From NCBI RefSeq assembly GCF_002090095.1, contig NZ_BBRJ01000002.1:795265-859264 (forward strand): 64,000 nucleotides of DNA. The letters are read 5' to 3'. This DNA comes from Demequina sp. NBRC 110053 (GTDB taxonomy: Bacteria > Actinomycetota > Actinomycetes > Actinomycetales > Demequinaceae). The notes beneath the pieces are model-generated. The model saw only the letters and a program-made list of their open reading frames with translations, was not told the origin of the DNA and did no database searches. The position numbers and the translations under genes are program-made. Shown piece after piece: positions 29,930-39,800 of the stretch; position 1 is the stretch's first letter, and each line of letters begins with the position of its first letter.

Positions 29930-29961
29930 AGCGGGGGCCCGGCCTGAGCCGAACCCCCGCT
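29930..29961 (-). terminator. Intrinsic terminator after tuf
   Basis: AGCGGGGG pairs with CCCCCGCT, with an inner CGGC/GCCG stem and CTGA loop. On the minus strand it is followed by TTTCGC. It lies about 20 bp after the tuf stop and ends the rpsL-rpsG-fusA-tuf transcript. Confidence 0.8.
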
Positions 29962-29981
29962 CGCGCTGAAGCAGCGGGTGC

Positions 29982-31172
29982 TTACTTGAGGATCTTGGTC
30001 ACCGTGCCGGAGCCGACGGTGCGGCCACCCTCACGGATCGCGAAGCCCTGGCCCTCCTCCAGCGCGATGGGCTGGATGAGCTCGACCGTCATCTCGGTGG
30101 TGTCACCAGGCATGACCATGTCGGTGCCCTCGGGCAGCGAGATCACGCCGGTCACGTCCGTGGTGCGGATGTAGAACTGCGGGCGGTAGTTCGTGTAGAA
30201 GGGGTTGTGGCGGCCACCCTCGTCCTTGTTGAGGATGTAGCACTTGCCCTCGAACGAGGTGTGCGGCGTGGTGGTGCCGGGCTGGACCACGACCTGGCCG
30301 CGCTCGACGTCCTCGCGCTTGGTGCCGCGCAGCAGCAGACCGCAGTTCTCGCCGGCCCAGGCCTCGTCCATCTGCTTGTGGAACATCTCGATGCCGGTGA
30401 CGGTGGTCTTCTGCGGCTCGCGAATGCCGAGGATCTCGACGTCCGAGTTGATCGCGAGCTTGCCGCGCTCCACCTTGCCGGTGACGACCGTGCCGCGACC
30501 GGTGATCGTGAAGACGTCCTCGATGGGCATGAGGAAGGGCTTGTCCATGTCGCGCACGGGCTCGGGGACGTTCTCGTCCACGGCCGTCATGAGCTCCTCG
30601 ACGGACTTGACCCACTCCGCGTCGCCCTCGAGCGCCTTGAGCGCCGAGACCTTGATGACGGGGGCGTCGTCGCCGTCGAAGCCCTGCGACGACAGGAGCT
30701 CGCGGACCTCCATCTCGACGAGGTCGAGGATCTCCTCGTCGTCGACCATGTCGGACTTGTTGAGCGCGACCAGCAGGTAGGGCACGCCGACCTGCTTGGC
30801 GAGCAGCACGTGCTCGCGGGTCTGCGCCATGGGACCGTCGGTCGCGGCGACCACGAGGATCGCGCCGTCCATCTGGGCGGCACCGGTGATCATGTTCTTG
30901 ATGTAGTCCGCGTGACCGGGAGCGTCGACGTGGGCGTAGTGGCGCGCCTCGGTCTGGTACTCGATGTGCGCGATGTTGATGGTGATGCCGCGCTCGCGCT
31001 CCTCAGGAGCCTTGTCGATGTCCTCGAAAGGCGTGAAGGGGTTGAGCTCCGGGTACTTGTCGTGCAGCACCTTCGAGATCGCAGCGGTCAGCGTCGTCTT
31101 ACCGTGGTCGACGTGACCGATGGTGCCGATGTTGACGTGCGGCTTGGTCCGCTCGAACTTGGCCTTGGCCAT
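29982..31172 (-). CDS. tuf: Elongation factor Tu
   Basis: GTPase that delivers aminoacyl-tRNA to the ribosome. The 396-residue product has the G1 loop GHVDHGKT (about 19-26), DAPGHADY (G3), NKSDMVD (G4) and SALKALEGD (G5). The C-terminal [13 protein letters not shown] is also present. The 124-bp gap to fusA contains a possible weak -10 (TAGCAT), so a tuf-specific promoter is possible but unproven. Confidence 0.98.
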   Translation of the reverse strand: MAKAKFERTKPHVNIGTIGHVDHGKTTLTAAISKVLHDKYPELNPFTPFEDIDKAPEERERGITINIAHIEYQTEARHYAHVDAPGHADYIKNMITGAAQMDGAILVVAATDGPMAQTREHVLLAKQVGVPYLLVALNKSDMVDDEEILDLVEMEVRELLSSQGFDGDDAPVIKVSALKALEGDAEWVKSVEELMTAVDENVPEPVRDMDKPFLMPIEDVFTITGRGTVVTGKVERGKLAINSDVEILGIREPQKTTVTGIEMFHKQMDEAWAGENCGLLLRGTKREDVERGQVVVQPGTTTPHTSFEGKCYILNKDEGGRHNPFYTNYRPQFYIRTTDVTGVISLPEGTDMVMPGDTTEMTVELIQPIALEEGQGFAIREGGRTVGSGTVTKILK

Positions 31173-31296
31173 GAGGGATTCCTCCAGATTTTTCTTTGAG
31201 ACGTGAGGTAAAGATGCTAGTCCGTGAGGTGGCTGCGGGCCACTCGGGGCTTCATCCCTACTGGTCGCTATTGTTCCTTATTTCCAACCGGTGGGA

Positions 31297-33411
31297 CTAC
31301 TCGCCCCGGGTCTTCGCGATGATCTCGTCGGCAACCGCCTTCGGGACCTCCGCGTAGCTGTCGAACGACATCGAGTACACCGCGCGACCCGAGGTCTTCG
31401 AGCGCAGGTCGCCGACGTAGCCGAACATCTCCGACAGCGGCACCAGTGCGTCCACGACCTTCACGCCCTGAGCGTCGGTCATCTGACGAATCTGCCCGCG
31501 ACGGCTGTTGATGTCGCCGATCACGTCGCCCATGTACTCCTCGGGCGTGCGGACCTCGACGGCCATCATCGGCTCGAGCAGCACAGGCTTCGCGAGGCGA
31601 GCGGCCTCCTTGAAGGCCATCGAGCCGGCGATCTTGAACGCCATCTCCGAGGAGTCGACGTCGTGGTACGCGCCGTCGAGCAGCGTCGCCTTGACGCCCA
31701 CGACCGGGTAGCCGGCCTGGATGCCGAGCTCCATGGCCGCCTGGATGCCGGCGTCGACCGACGGGATGTACTCGCGCGGCACGCGACCGCCGGTGACGGC
31801 GTTGGAGAACTCGTACTGGACCTCGGCGTCGGGCTCGAGGGCCTCGAGCGAGATCTGCACCTTCGCGAACTGGCCGGAGCCACCGGTCTGCTTCTTGTGC
31901 GTGTAGTCGTACTTCTCGACCGTCTTGCGGATGGTCTCGCGGTACGCGACCTGCGGCTTGCCGACGTTCGCGTCGACCTTGAACTCGCGCTTCATGCGGT
32001 CCACGAGGATGTCGAGGTGGAGCTCGCCCATGCCGCCGATGACGGTCTGGCCGGTCTCCTCGTCCAGACGCACGCGGAAGGTGGGGTCCTCCTCGGCGAG
32101 CTTCTGGATCGCAGTCGACAGCTTCTCCTGGTCGCCCTTGGTCTTGGGCTCGATGGCCACGTCGATGACCGGGTCGGGGAACGTCATCGACTCGAGGACG
32201 ACCTGGTGGTTCGGATTGCACAGGGTGTCGCCCGTGGTCGTGTCCTTGAGGCCGATGACCGCGTAGATGTGGCCGGCCTGGATGGTCTCGACCGGGTTCT
32301 CCTTGTTGGCGTGCATCTGGAAGAGCTTTCCGATGCGCTCCTTCTTGCCCTTGGTCGAGTTCACGACCTGGTCGCCGGTCTCGAGGTGGCCCGAGTAGAC
32401 GCGCACGTAGGTGAGGCGGCCGAAGAACGGGTGCGCGACCACCTTGAACGCGAGCGCCGCGAAGGGCTCCTCGGCGTCAGCGTGGCGCTCGATCTCGATC
32501 TCCTCGTCGTTGGCGTCGTGACCCTTGATCGCGGGCACGTCCACCGGGGCGGGGAGGTAGTCGATGACGGCGTCGAGCATGGGCTGCACGCCGCGGTTCT
32601 TGAATGCGGAGCCGCACAGCACCGGGTAGATCTCGGACGCGATCGTCATCTTGCGGATCGCGGCCTTGATCTCCGACAGCGTGAGCTCCTCGCCGCCCAG
32701 GTACTTCTCGAGCAGGTCGTCGTCGGACTCGGCGACGGTCTCGAGCAGGGCGGCGCGGTACTCGTCAGCCTTGTCCTTGAGGTCAGCGGGGATCTCGGTG
32801 GTCTCGTAGGTCGCGCCCATCGTCACGTCGCCCTTGGCGTCGCCGGGCCACACCTTGGCGTTCATCTCGACCAGGTCGACGATGCCGACGAAGTCGTTCT
32901 CCGCGCCGATGGGCAGCTGGATGACCAGCGGCTTCGCGCCCAGGCGGTTGATGATGGTGTCGACGGTGAAGTAGAAGTCCGCGCCCAGCTTGTCCATCTT
33001 GTTGACGAAGCAGATGCGGGGGACGTCGTACTTGTCGGCCTGACGCCACACGGTCTCCGACTGGGGCTCGACGCCCTCCTTGCCGTCGAAGACGGCGACG
33101 GCGCCATCGAGGACGCGCAGCGAGCGCTCGACCTCGACGGTGAAGTCCACGTGGCCGGGGGTGTCGATGATGTTGATCTGGTTCTTGTCCCAGAAGCACG
33201 TGACCGCGGCGGACGTGATGGTGATGCCGCGCTCCTGCTCCTGCTCCATCCAGTCGGTCGTCGACGCGCCGTCGTGGGTCTCACCGATCTTGTAGTTCAC
33301 ACCCGTGTAGAACAGGATGCGCTCGGTGGTGGTGGTCTTGCCGGCATCGATGTGGGCCATGATGCCGATGTTGCGGACCTTGGTGAGGTCCGTGAGCACG
33401 TCCTGTGCCAC
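31297..33411 (-). CDS. fusA: Elongation factor G
   Basis: Translocation GTPase of 704 residues. Domain I has [28 protein letters not shown] and [10 protein letters not shown]; the C-terminal domains carry GMGELHLDI and the [19 protein letters not shown] region. The start is GTG at 33411 with GGAGA upstream. Standard str-operon position. Confidence 0.97.
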   Translation of the reverse strand: MAQDVLTDLTKVRNIGIMAHIDAGKTTTTERILFYTGVNYKIGETHDGASTTDWMEQEQERGITITSAAVTCFWDKNQINIIDTPGHVDFTVEVERSLRVLDGAVAVFDGKEGVEPQSETVWRQADKYDVPRICFVNKMDKLGADFYFTVDTIINRLGAKPLVIQLPIGAENDFVGIVDLVEMNAKVWPGDAKGDVTMGATYETTEIPADLKDKADEYRAALLETVAESDDDLLEKYLGGEELTLSEIKAAIRKMTIASEIYPVLCGSAFKNRGVQPMLDAVIDYLPAPVDVPAIKGHDANDEEIEIERHADAEEPFAALAFKVVAHPFFGRLTYVRVYSGHLETGDQVVNSTKGKKERIGKLFQMHANKENPVETIQAGHIYAVIGLKDTTTGDTLCNPNHQVVLESMTFPDPVIDVAIEPKTKGDQEKLSTAIQKLAEEDPTFRVRLDEETGQTVIGGMGELHLDILVDRMKREFKVDANVGKPQVAYRETIRKTVEKYDYTHKKQTGGSGQFAKVQISLEALEPDAEVQYEFSNAVTGGRVPREYIPSVDAGIQAAMELGIQAGYPVVGVKATLLDGAYHDVDSSEMAFKIAGSMAFKEAARLAKPVLLEPMMAVEVRTPEEYMGDVIGDINSRRGQIRQMTDAQGVKVVDALVPLSEMFGYVGDLRSKTSGRAVYSMSFDSYAEVPKAVADEIIAKTRGE

Positions 33412-33449
33412 GAGTGGTTCTCCTTGGGTTTCCGTCGAACGGGCGGCGA

Positions 33450-33920
33450 CTACCAGCGGTAGTGCGCGAACGCCTTGTTCGACTCGGCCATCTTGTGCAT
33501 GTCCTCACGGCGCTTCACAGCGGCACCCAGGCCGTTCGAAGCGTCGAGGATCTCGTTCATGAGGCGCTCGGTCATGGTCTTCTCGCGACGAGCGCGGGAG
33601 AAGTCGACGAGCCAGCGCAGCGCGAGCGTGGTCGAGCGGGTCGGACGCACGTCGACCGGCACCTGGTAGGTCGCGCCACCCACACGGCGGCTGCGGACCT
33701 CGAGGGCGGGACGGATGTTGTCGAGCGCACGCTTGAGCACGGTCACGGCGTCCTGGCCGGACTTCTCGCCCACGCCCTCGAGGGCACCGTAGACGATCGC
33801 CTCGGCGGTCGACTTCTTGCCGTCGAGCAGCACCTTGTTGATCAGCTGGGTGACGACGGGGGCGCCGTACACCGGGTCGTTGATGATGGGCCGCTTGGGG
33901 GCCGGTCCCTTGCGAGGCAT
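33450..33920 (-). CDS. rpsG: 30S ribosomal protein S7
   Basis: Nucleates assembly of the small-subunit head. The 156 residues start [19 protein letters not shown]. They include [28 protein letters not shown] and the C-terminal [17 protein letters not shown] overlaps the rpsL stop (TAATG). Confidence 0.97.
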   Translation of the reverse strand: MPRKGPAPKRPIINDPVYGAPVVTQLINKVLLDGKKSTAEAIVYGALEGVGEKSGQDAVTVLKRALDNIRPALEVRSRRVGGATYQVPVDVRPTRSTTLALRWLVDFSRARREKTMTERLMNEILDASNGLGAAVKRREDMHKMAESNKAFAHYRW

Positions 33921-34294
33921 TACTTCTTCTCCCTCTTCGCGCCATAGCGGCTGCGAGCCTGCTGGCGACCCTTGACACCCTGGGTGTCGAGCGAGCCGCG
34001 GACGATCTTGTAGCGGACACCGGGGAGGTCCTTCACACGACCGCCACGGACGAGCACGATCGAGTGCTCCTGGAGGTTGTGGCCCTCGCCGGGGATGTAG
34101 GCCGTGACCTCGATGCCCGAGGACAGGCGCACACGGGCGACCTTGCGAAGCGCCGAGTTGGGCTTCTTGGGGGTCGTCGTGTACACGCGGGTGCACACAC
34201 CGCGACGCTGGGGGCTCGACTTGAGGGCCGGGGTCTTGGTCTTGCCCGGCTTGTCCTGCCGGCCCTTCCTGACCAGCTGCTGAATAGTAGGCAC
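33920..34294 (-). CDS. rpsL: 30S ribosomal protein S12
   Basis: Decoding-centre protein. The 124 residues start at GTG ([11 protein letters not shown]) with GGAGAAG just upstream. The streptomycin-site lysines Lys43 (TPKKPNSA) and Lys88 (GGRVKDLPG) are both present, so a streptomycin-sensitive decoding site is expected. First gene of the str operon, about 120 nt below its promoter. Confidence 0.97.
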   Translation of the reverse strand: MPTIQQLVRKGRQDKPGKTKTPALKSSPQRRGVCTRVYTTTPKKPNSALRKVARVRLSSGIEVTAYIPGEGHNLQEHSIVLVRGGRVKDLPGVRYKIVRGSLDTQGVKGRQQARSRYGAKREKK

Positions 34295-34423
34295 TACTTC
34301 TCCGTCTGTTGGATGTTGCGAAACTCGTGAGGGTCCGACCCCCGCGCCCGGGCGTGTCGAACTGGTGTGGCGCATGCCCATGCGGGCACGCACGAGGGCC
34401 CGGCGGCGCGGGCACGAATATCT

Positions 34424-34452
34424 ACGATACCCGCACGGCGCGGCTCCGTCAA
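34424..34452 (-). promoter_or_regulatory. Promoter of the rpsL-rpsG-fusA-tuf operon
   Basis: TTGACG (34452-34447), 17-bp spacer, TATCGT (34429-34424) on the minus strand, a good housekeeping match; the leader to the rpsL GTG is about 120 nt. Confidence 0.8.
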
Positions 34453-34534
34453 AGCAGAGAGCGCCGGCCGCCCGCCTCCCTCGCACCTGAACGGCAGAGG
34501 CGTGGCGACTCTCGCGGGTCGCAGGGACGCTCCT

Positions 34535-34540
34535 TATAGT
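34535..34540 (+). promoter_or_regulatory. -10 element of a leaderless promoter for the FHA/kinase cluster
   Basis: TATAGT ends 7 bp before the GTG at 34548, so transcription would start at or next to the start codon. No Shine-Dalgarno sequence is present between them, and no strong -35 is seen. Confidence 0.6.
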
Positions 34541-34547
34541 AGTCCCC

Positions 34548-35618
34548 GTGTTCGCCTATGCCGCCGGGGCCCCCGACAGCCCCGGATACGCCGTCGTGAC
34601 AGACCGCTTCCTGGTCCTGCTGAGCGCCGATGCGCCCGCGGAGACGGTGCGCGCGCTCCACCGTCTGCTCGACTCGCCGGCGGCGTCGGCTGAGGCGGCG
34701 ATCGAGCGACTGTCGGCGCCGGAGGGAGCCGACAGGTTCGCTGTGGTCGAGATCGTCGACCCCTGGACCCAGACCTTCCACGTGTCGGTGCGCGGAGACA
34801 TGCGGGTGGACATGGGCGGAGCCTCCACGACGCGCTTCACGTGGCCCCACGATGACGAGCTGCTCACCGGAGAGGCGGATGGCGTCGAGACGCTTCACCT
34901 CGCTCTCGGCGAGGTCGCCGGCGACAGCCCCAACCTGCCGCTGCGCCATGGCGCGGTGCTCGCGAGCGCCATCTTCCTCGACGCGGTCAACCTCAGCGAG
35001 GGTGCTGCGGAGCCCGACCCTCAGCACGACACGATCATCGCGGGCGCGGAGCCCGCGGTCGCCTCGCCGGCCTCGTCGCACCCCGTTGCTGCCCCTGCCC
35101 TGGCCACCGGCGCCGCCGCACCCGCCCAGCCGGCCCCTGGCCCGGCCGTGCCGGGCCAAGCCGAGGGCGCGACCCCGGCCCGCGCATCGGCCGCGACCGA
35201 TCTGCCCCGCGCGGTGGATCCACGGCCGCGAGCCGTCGACCTGGCCTCGCTCATGGCGACCGGCCCGGCGCCGCTGTGGACGCTCACGCTGCCCGACGGC
35301 CACGAGCTGTACGCCGCGCCGCAGATCGTCGTGGGCCGGCGTCCGTGGCGGTCGAGCCCAGACGAGACCCAGACGTACTACGTCAAGGCCCCATCCCCGC
35401 ATCGCGAGATCTCCAACAAGCACGTCGAGTTCACCGTCTCGGGAGGGCAGCTCCGTGCGCGCGACCTCGACTCCACCAATGGCACGGTCGTCGAGTCGCG
35501 CGACAAGCCTCCGCGACTGCTGCGCGACGGCAACGCCACGCGCCTCGACGTGGGCGACGTCGTCGACCTCGGCGAGGGCTTCCGCATCCGCATCGGCGCG
35601 CGCGCAGGGTCGTCTTAG
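34548..35618 (+). CDS. FHA-domain protein (first of cluster)
   Basis: Phospho-threonine reader of 356 residues. Residues 1-150 form a domain I do not recognise ([20 protein letters not shown]). About 155-260 is an Ala/Pro-rich linker that contains QHDTIIAG with Thr162 in an acidic setting. The FHA fold occupies about 265-350, with VVGRRPW, the Ser/His motif [11 protein letters not shown] and LDSTNGTVV. No signal or membrane helix is seen, so it is cytoplasmic. First gene of a plus-strand cluster with a Ser/Thr kinase and PP2C; it may bind phosphorylated partners encoded nearby. The GTG start looks leaderless. Confidence 0.85.
   Translation: MFAYAAGAPDSPGYAVVTDRFLVLLSADAPAETVRALHRLLDSPAASAEAAIERLSAPEGADRFAVVEIVDPWTQTFHVSVRGDMRVDMGGASTTRFTWPHDDELLTGEADGVETLHLALGEVAGDSPNLPLRHGAVLASAIFLDAVNLSEGAAEPDPQHDTIIAGAEPAVASPASSHPVAAPALATGAAAPAQPAPGPAVPGQAEGATPARASAATDLPRAVDPRPRAVDLASLMATGPAPLWTLTLPDGHELYAAPQIVVGRRPWRSSPDETQTYYVKAPSPHREISNKHVEFTVSGGQLRARDLDSTNGTVVESRDKPPRLLRDGNATRLDVGDVVDLGEGFRIRIGARAGSS
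35177..35190 (+). repeat. Copy of dispersed 14-bp motif CCCGCGCATCGGCC
   Basis: Exact copy inside the linker-coding part of the first FHA gene, where it encodes ARASA. Confidence 0.6.
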
Positions 35619-35693
35619 TCACACTGTGATGGTCGACGGCGCGCGGTTTGGGCAGAATGTGCCTGGGTCTCAGAGACATAGGGGGTGAGGGCC

Positions 35694-36830
35694 GTGGCTA
35701 GACGTGCGACCGCACGCCCTCCCGTCCTGCCTGGCTACAGCTACATCCGCCCGCTCGGATCCGGCGGATTCGCGGACGTCTTCCTCTACGAGCAGGACAT
35801 GCCGCGGCGCGTGGTGGCCGTCAAGGTGCTCGTGGACGACGCCGTCAACCCCGACGTCCTGCGAACCTTCAACGCCGAGGCCGACATCCTCGCGCGGCTG
35901 AGCGCCCATCCCTCCATCGTCACCATCCACCACGCCTCGATCTCTGCCGACGGCAGGCCGTACTTCGTCATGGAGTACTGCCCCGAGAACATGAGCGCCA
36001 AGTACAAGAAGGCCGCGCTCGGCGTGCCCGAGGTGCTCGACGCAGGCGTGCGCATCGCCGCCGCTCTCGAGACGGCGCACCGCAGTGGCGTCCTCCACCG
36101 CGACATCAAGCCATCGAACGTGCTGCTCACGACCATGGGCGCGCCCGCCCTCGCCGACTTCGGCATCGCCGCCGCGGTGTCGCGCAGCGACGAGGCCCCA
36201 GAGGTGTTCGCCATGTCGATCCCCTGGAGCTCCCCCGAGGTGCTGCAAGGCGACGTCTCGGGGTCGATCTCGTCCGAGGTGTGGAGCCTGGGCGCGACGC
36301 TGTACACGCTGCTGGCGGCCCGCGCGCCGTTCGAGCTGCCGTCGGGCGAGCGCATCCCACGGGAGCAGCTCCAGGCACGCACCATCAAGTCCAAGTACGT
36401 CCCGACCGGCAGGGACGACCTGGGCGAGCGGCTGGAGTCGGCACTCGCGCGCGCGCACGAGAAGCGCCCGGACGATCGCTTCCCATCGATGGCGGCCTTC
36501 GCCGAGGAGCTGCGCTGGGCGCAGTACGACCTGGGCCTGCCTCCGACCGCCTTCGACGTGGTCGACTCGTCCTGGGCCAGCGCCTCCGCACCGGTCGACT
36601 TCGAGCAGGACGCCTCGCGCGGGCCCGTGATCTCGACGGTGAGGCAGGACTCGCGGCGCGCCGAGCGGGCCAAGGCGCTCGCGTCCCAGCAGCGCATCCA
36701 GGAGCAGCGCGCGTCGGAGGGGACCGCCAAGCGGTCGACGGTGAGGGCGGGGGCGATCGGCGCCGTCGTGGGGGGGATGGTCGTGGCCGCCGCCGCCGTC
36801 GGAGCTCTGTTCGCGACGGGGGTGCTGTAG
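35694..36830 (+). CDS. Membrane-anchored Ser/Thr protein kinase without PASTA domains
   Basis: Hanks-type kinase of 378 residues. The glycine loop is LGSGGFADVF (21-30), ATP Lys44, Glu62, catalytic HRDIKPSN with Asp137, and DFG at 155-157. A basic Arg/Gln-rich juxtamembrane segment follows, then one membrane helix (about 352-375) at the very C-terminus with only a few residues outside. It therefore lacks the extracellular sensor seen in PknB. GTG at 35694 follows a GGGGTGAGG site; GTG at 35685 is an alternative. The 2002-residue surface protein gene starts at the next base, suggesting tight coupling of kinase and surface protein. Confidence 0.9.
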   Translation: MARRATARPPVLPGYSYIRPLGSGGFADVFLYEQDMPRRVVAVKVLVDDAVNPDVLRTFNAEADILARLSAHPSIVTIHHASISADGRPYFVMEYCPENMSAKYKKAALGVPEVLDAGVRIAAALETAHRSGVLHRDIKPSNVLLTTMGAPALADFGIAAAVSRSDEAPEVFAMSIPWSSPEVLQGDVSGSISSEVWSLGATLYTLLAARAPFELPSGERIPREQLQARTIKSKYVPTGRDDLGERLESALARAHEKRPDDRFPSMAAFAEELRWAQYDLGLPPTAFDVVDSSWASASAPVDFEQDASRGPVISTVRQDSRRAERAKALASQQRIQEQRASEGTAKRSTVRAGAIGAVVGGMVVAAAAVGALFATGVL

Positions 36831-39800
36831 GTGGCCTCCGCTCCCCCGCCCGTGCGCCGGCGCGGGCCCGTGCTTCGCTGGTCGGCGGCCGCGGTCGCCG
36901 CGGTGACCGTCGTCACAGGCGCCGTCCTCGCGCAGGGCTACGACGAGCAGGAGATGCCGCGGCTCGAGACGGGCGTGTGGGTCACCCGCGACGACGGCCG
37001 CTACGCGCGCGTCAACACCGACCTGGGCGAGCTCGAGCTGGTGCGAGCCGTCGCGGAGCCCGCCGGCGTCACCCAGGCGGGGTCCCGCAGCGTCGTCTAC
37101 ACGCAGGGGTACGCGCAGGCGTGGCCCATCGACCCGTCGGCGCCGTTGGACCTCGTCGACGGCGGCGAGGACGGGCCGTCCCCAGCCGCGCAGCTCGCGA
37201 GCCCCACCCCCTCCGGAACGCAGCAGGTGGCAACGGCGGGCGACTATCTGCTGTACCGCACCGCGCTCGGAGAGGTGTACCTGGGGACCTACCCCGAGCA
37301 GGGCGCTCCGATGGGGTCCACCCAGCTCCTCGATCCGCTGGCCGGTCAGCAGGACGAGCAGGCGGACGACTCCGAGCGGTACGCCGCAGCGGCGGTCGCC
37401 GTCGACGACTCCGGAACCGTGGTCGCGTACTCGGCCGCCGAAGAGGCGATCCGCGAGTTCGACGCCTCCGACGGCACCTGGACGGGTGAGCCCGTGCCCG
37501 TCAGCCCCGCGCCCGCAACCGAGGCCGAGCTGTCTCTGTCCTTCGCGGACGACCTCTGGGTCATGCTCGACGCGACCACCGGGCAGCTGTGGGTCGAGGG
37601 CGCGGACGCGCCCGTCGCCCTCGAGCTCGAGCCCGATGCGGTGCTGCAGGCCACCGCGTCCGCAGCGGATGGCGTGCTCGTCGCCGACGGCGCCGGGCTG
37701 ACGCGCGTCGACACCGTCACAGGCACCGCGGAGCGCATCGCCAATGCGTCGGGCACTCCGGCGCCTCCCGTCACCATCGACGGCAGAGGCTACGCAGCGT
37801 GGGTGAGCACTGCCGGTGCGTCCCTGTGGGATGCGGCCACGGGCGCCGTCACGTCTCTCGAGGTCGAGCCCGGCACCTTCGACGATGTCCAGGCCACGGC
37901 GCCGGCGTTCCGCTCGAACGGCGACCGTGCTGTCCTGTCAGAGTCCGGGACCGGCACCATCTGGACCCTGCCGGACGGCGAGCTGGTGCCCGCCGCCGCG
38001 TGGGACGCCGTCGAGGACACAGACGAGGTGCTCGGCGAGCGGGCGGTCGAGGACGTGGTCGAGCAGGAGCCACCGGTCGCCGTCGACGATGCCCTGGGCG
38101 TCCGAGCCGGATCCGTCGTGTCCCTGCCAGTGCTGTACAACGATCACGACCCGAACAGCAAGGACGTGCTCACGATCGACTCCGCAAGCATCTCCGGCCT
38201 CGACGACCCGGACTTCGGCGAGCTCGGCCTGGTGTCCCAGGATCAGCAGGCTGTGATCCGCGTGCGCGCCGCGTCTGGATCGACCAGCTTCACCTACGCC
38301 GTGACGGATGGCACCGCGACCTCCGAGGCCGCGACCGTGACACTGTCGGTGGTCCCGGAGAGCGAGAACTCGGCGCCGGTATGGTGCGGCGTCGACGCGT
38401 GCACCCAGGAGTGGCCGCGGCCCCAGATCGCGCCGGGAGGCTACTCCGAGATCCCGATCCTGCGCGGCTGGGTCGACCCCGAAGGCGATGCGATCGTGCT
38501 GACCGATGCGCGAGCGGACGACCTCGACGCCCCCGTCACCGTGGTGCCGTCTGACGACGGCTCCGTCGCCATCCGCCACCTCGACCCCAACGCCGGCGAT
38601 GCGGTCATCCCCATCACCGTGACGGTCGCCGACGCGTACGGGCTCGAGAGCACGCGGGTGCTCGAGCTCCAGGTCACCGGCGCACCCGCGCTGGAGGCCC
38701 AGCCCATCGCGCTCGCCGGGGCACTCGGCGAGCCGCGCAGCGTCGAGATCGCCGACCATGTGAGCGGCGGGTCCGGCTCGTACCGGCTCGTGGACGCGCT
38801 GCTCACGCAGGCGAGCGATGACGTCACGGTGACGCCGATCGCCGCGAGCGGGGCGATCGAGCTGACGGCGCAGGCGCCCGGCCGCTTCAGCGCCACGTAC
38901 ACGGTCGAGGACACCGTGACGAACGCTCAGGCGACGGCGACGCTGCGGTACACCGTCGCGGAGGAGAGCCGCCCGATCACGATCCCGCCGCTGACCGCGT
39001 TCGTGCGCGCTCAGGAGGACACGACGGTCGACGTCCTCGCGGCGGCGCAGGAGACCTCGGGGCGCGTGCTGATGATCGCTGAGGCGACGAGCGCCGACCC
39101 GAACCTCAGCGTGAGCGTCGTGGGGACGTCCTACGTGCGCGTGAGCGGCACGACCGAGGACGGCGAGCCTGGTCGTGTGGGCACGGCGGACGTCCTGGTC
39201 GCGGACGGCGCCGGCAACACGGCCTCCACGCAGCTCACGGTGTTCCTGCTGCCTCCCGCCGACGGGCTCGGACCCATCGCGATGCCGGACACCGTCTCGG
39301 TGCGTGCGGGCAGCCAGATCGACATCGACGTCCTCGACAACGATGCCTCGCCGCGAGGAGAGCGGCTGATGCTGTCGCCCGAGATCGAGGGCTCGGGGCT
39401 CGCGGACGAGCTCGCGTTCGCGTCAGGGAAGACCCTGCGCTACCTCGCGCCGGCGACTCCGGGCGTGTACACGCTGCGCTACACGACCTTCATCGAGTCC
39501 GACGTGTCGCGCACCGACAGCTCGAGGGTCACCGTCACCGTCCTGCCCGAGGGAGCGAACCTCCCGCCTGAGCCCCGCACCCTCACGGCACGAGTGCTCG
39601 TGGGGCAGTCCGTGCGCATCCCGGTGGATCCCGCAGGCATCGACCCCGACGGCGACGCCGTCACCCTCGTCGACGTCAGCCAGCCGCCTCCAGCGATGGG
39701 CACCGCGTCCGTCTCAGGATCTGGCGCAGCCATCAACTACCGCGCGCCCATCCTTCCTGTCGAGGGCGGGCAGGTGACGTTCACCTACACCGTGGTGGAC

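Larger units (their letters stand above)
29647..29981. other. S10 operon upstream region
   Basis: This 335-bp gap holds the tuf terminator at its right end, a promoter near 29802-29830 and an rpsJ leader of about 150 nt. No gene is seen in it. I did not find a clear regulatory RNA fold in the leader by eye. Confidence 0.6.

Noticed and set aside
31200-31296. A tuf-specific promoter in the fusA-tuf gap
   Set aside because: TAGCAT can serve as a -10 but no acceptable -35 lies at the right distance; left unannotated.
31291-33462. A 723-codon plus-strand open frame opposite fusA
   Set aside because: Same antisense codon-bias artefact; EF-G on the minus strand explains the region fully.
33920-34294. 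Possible streptomycin-resistance changes in S12
   Set aside because: Lys43 and Lys88 are both present and the surrounding loops are wild type.
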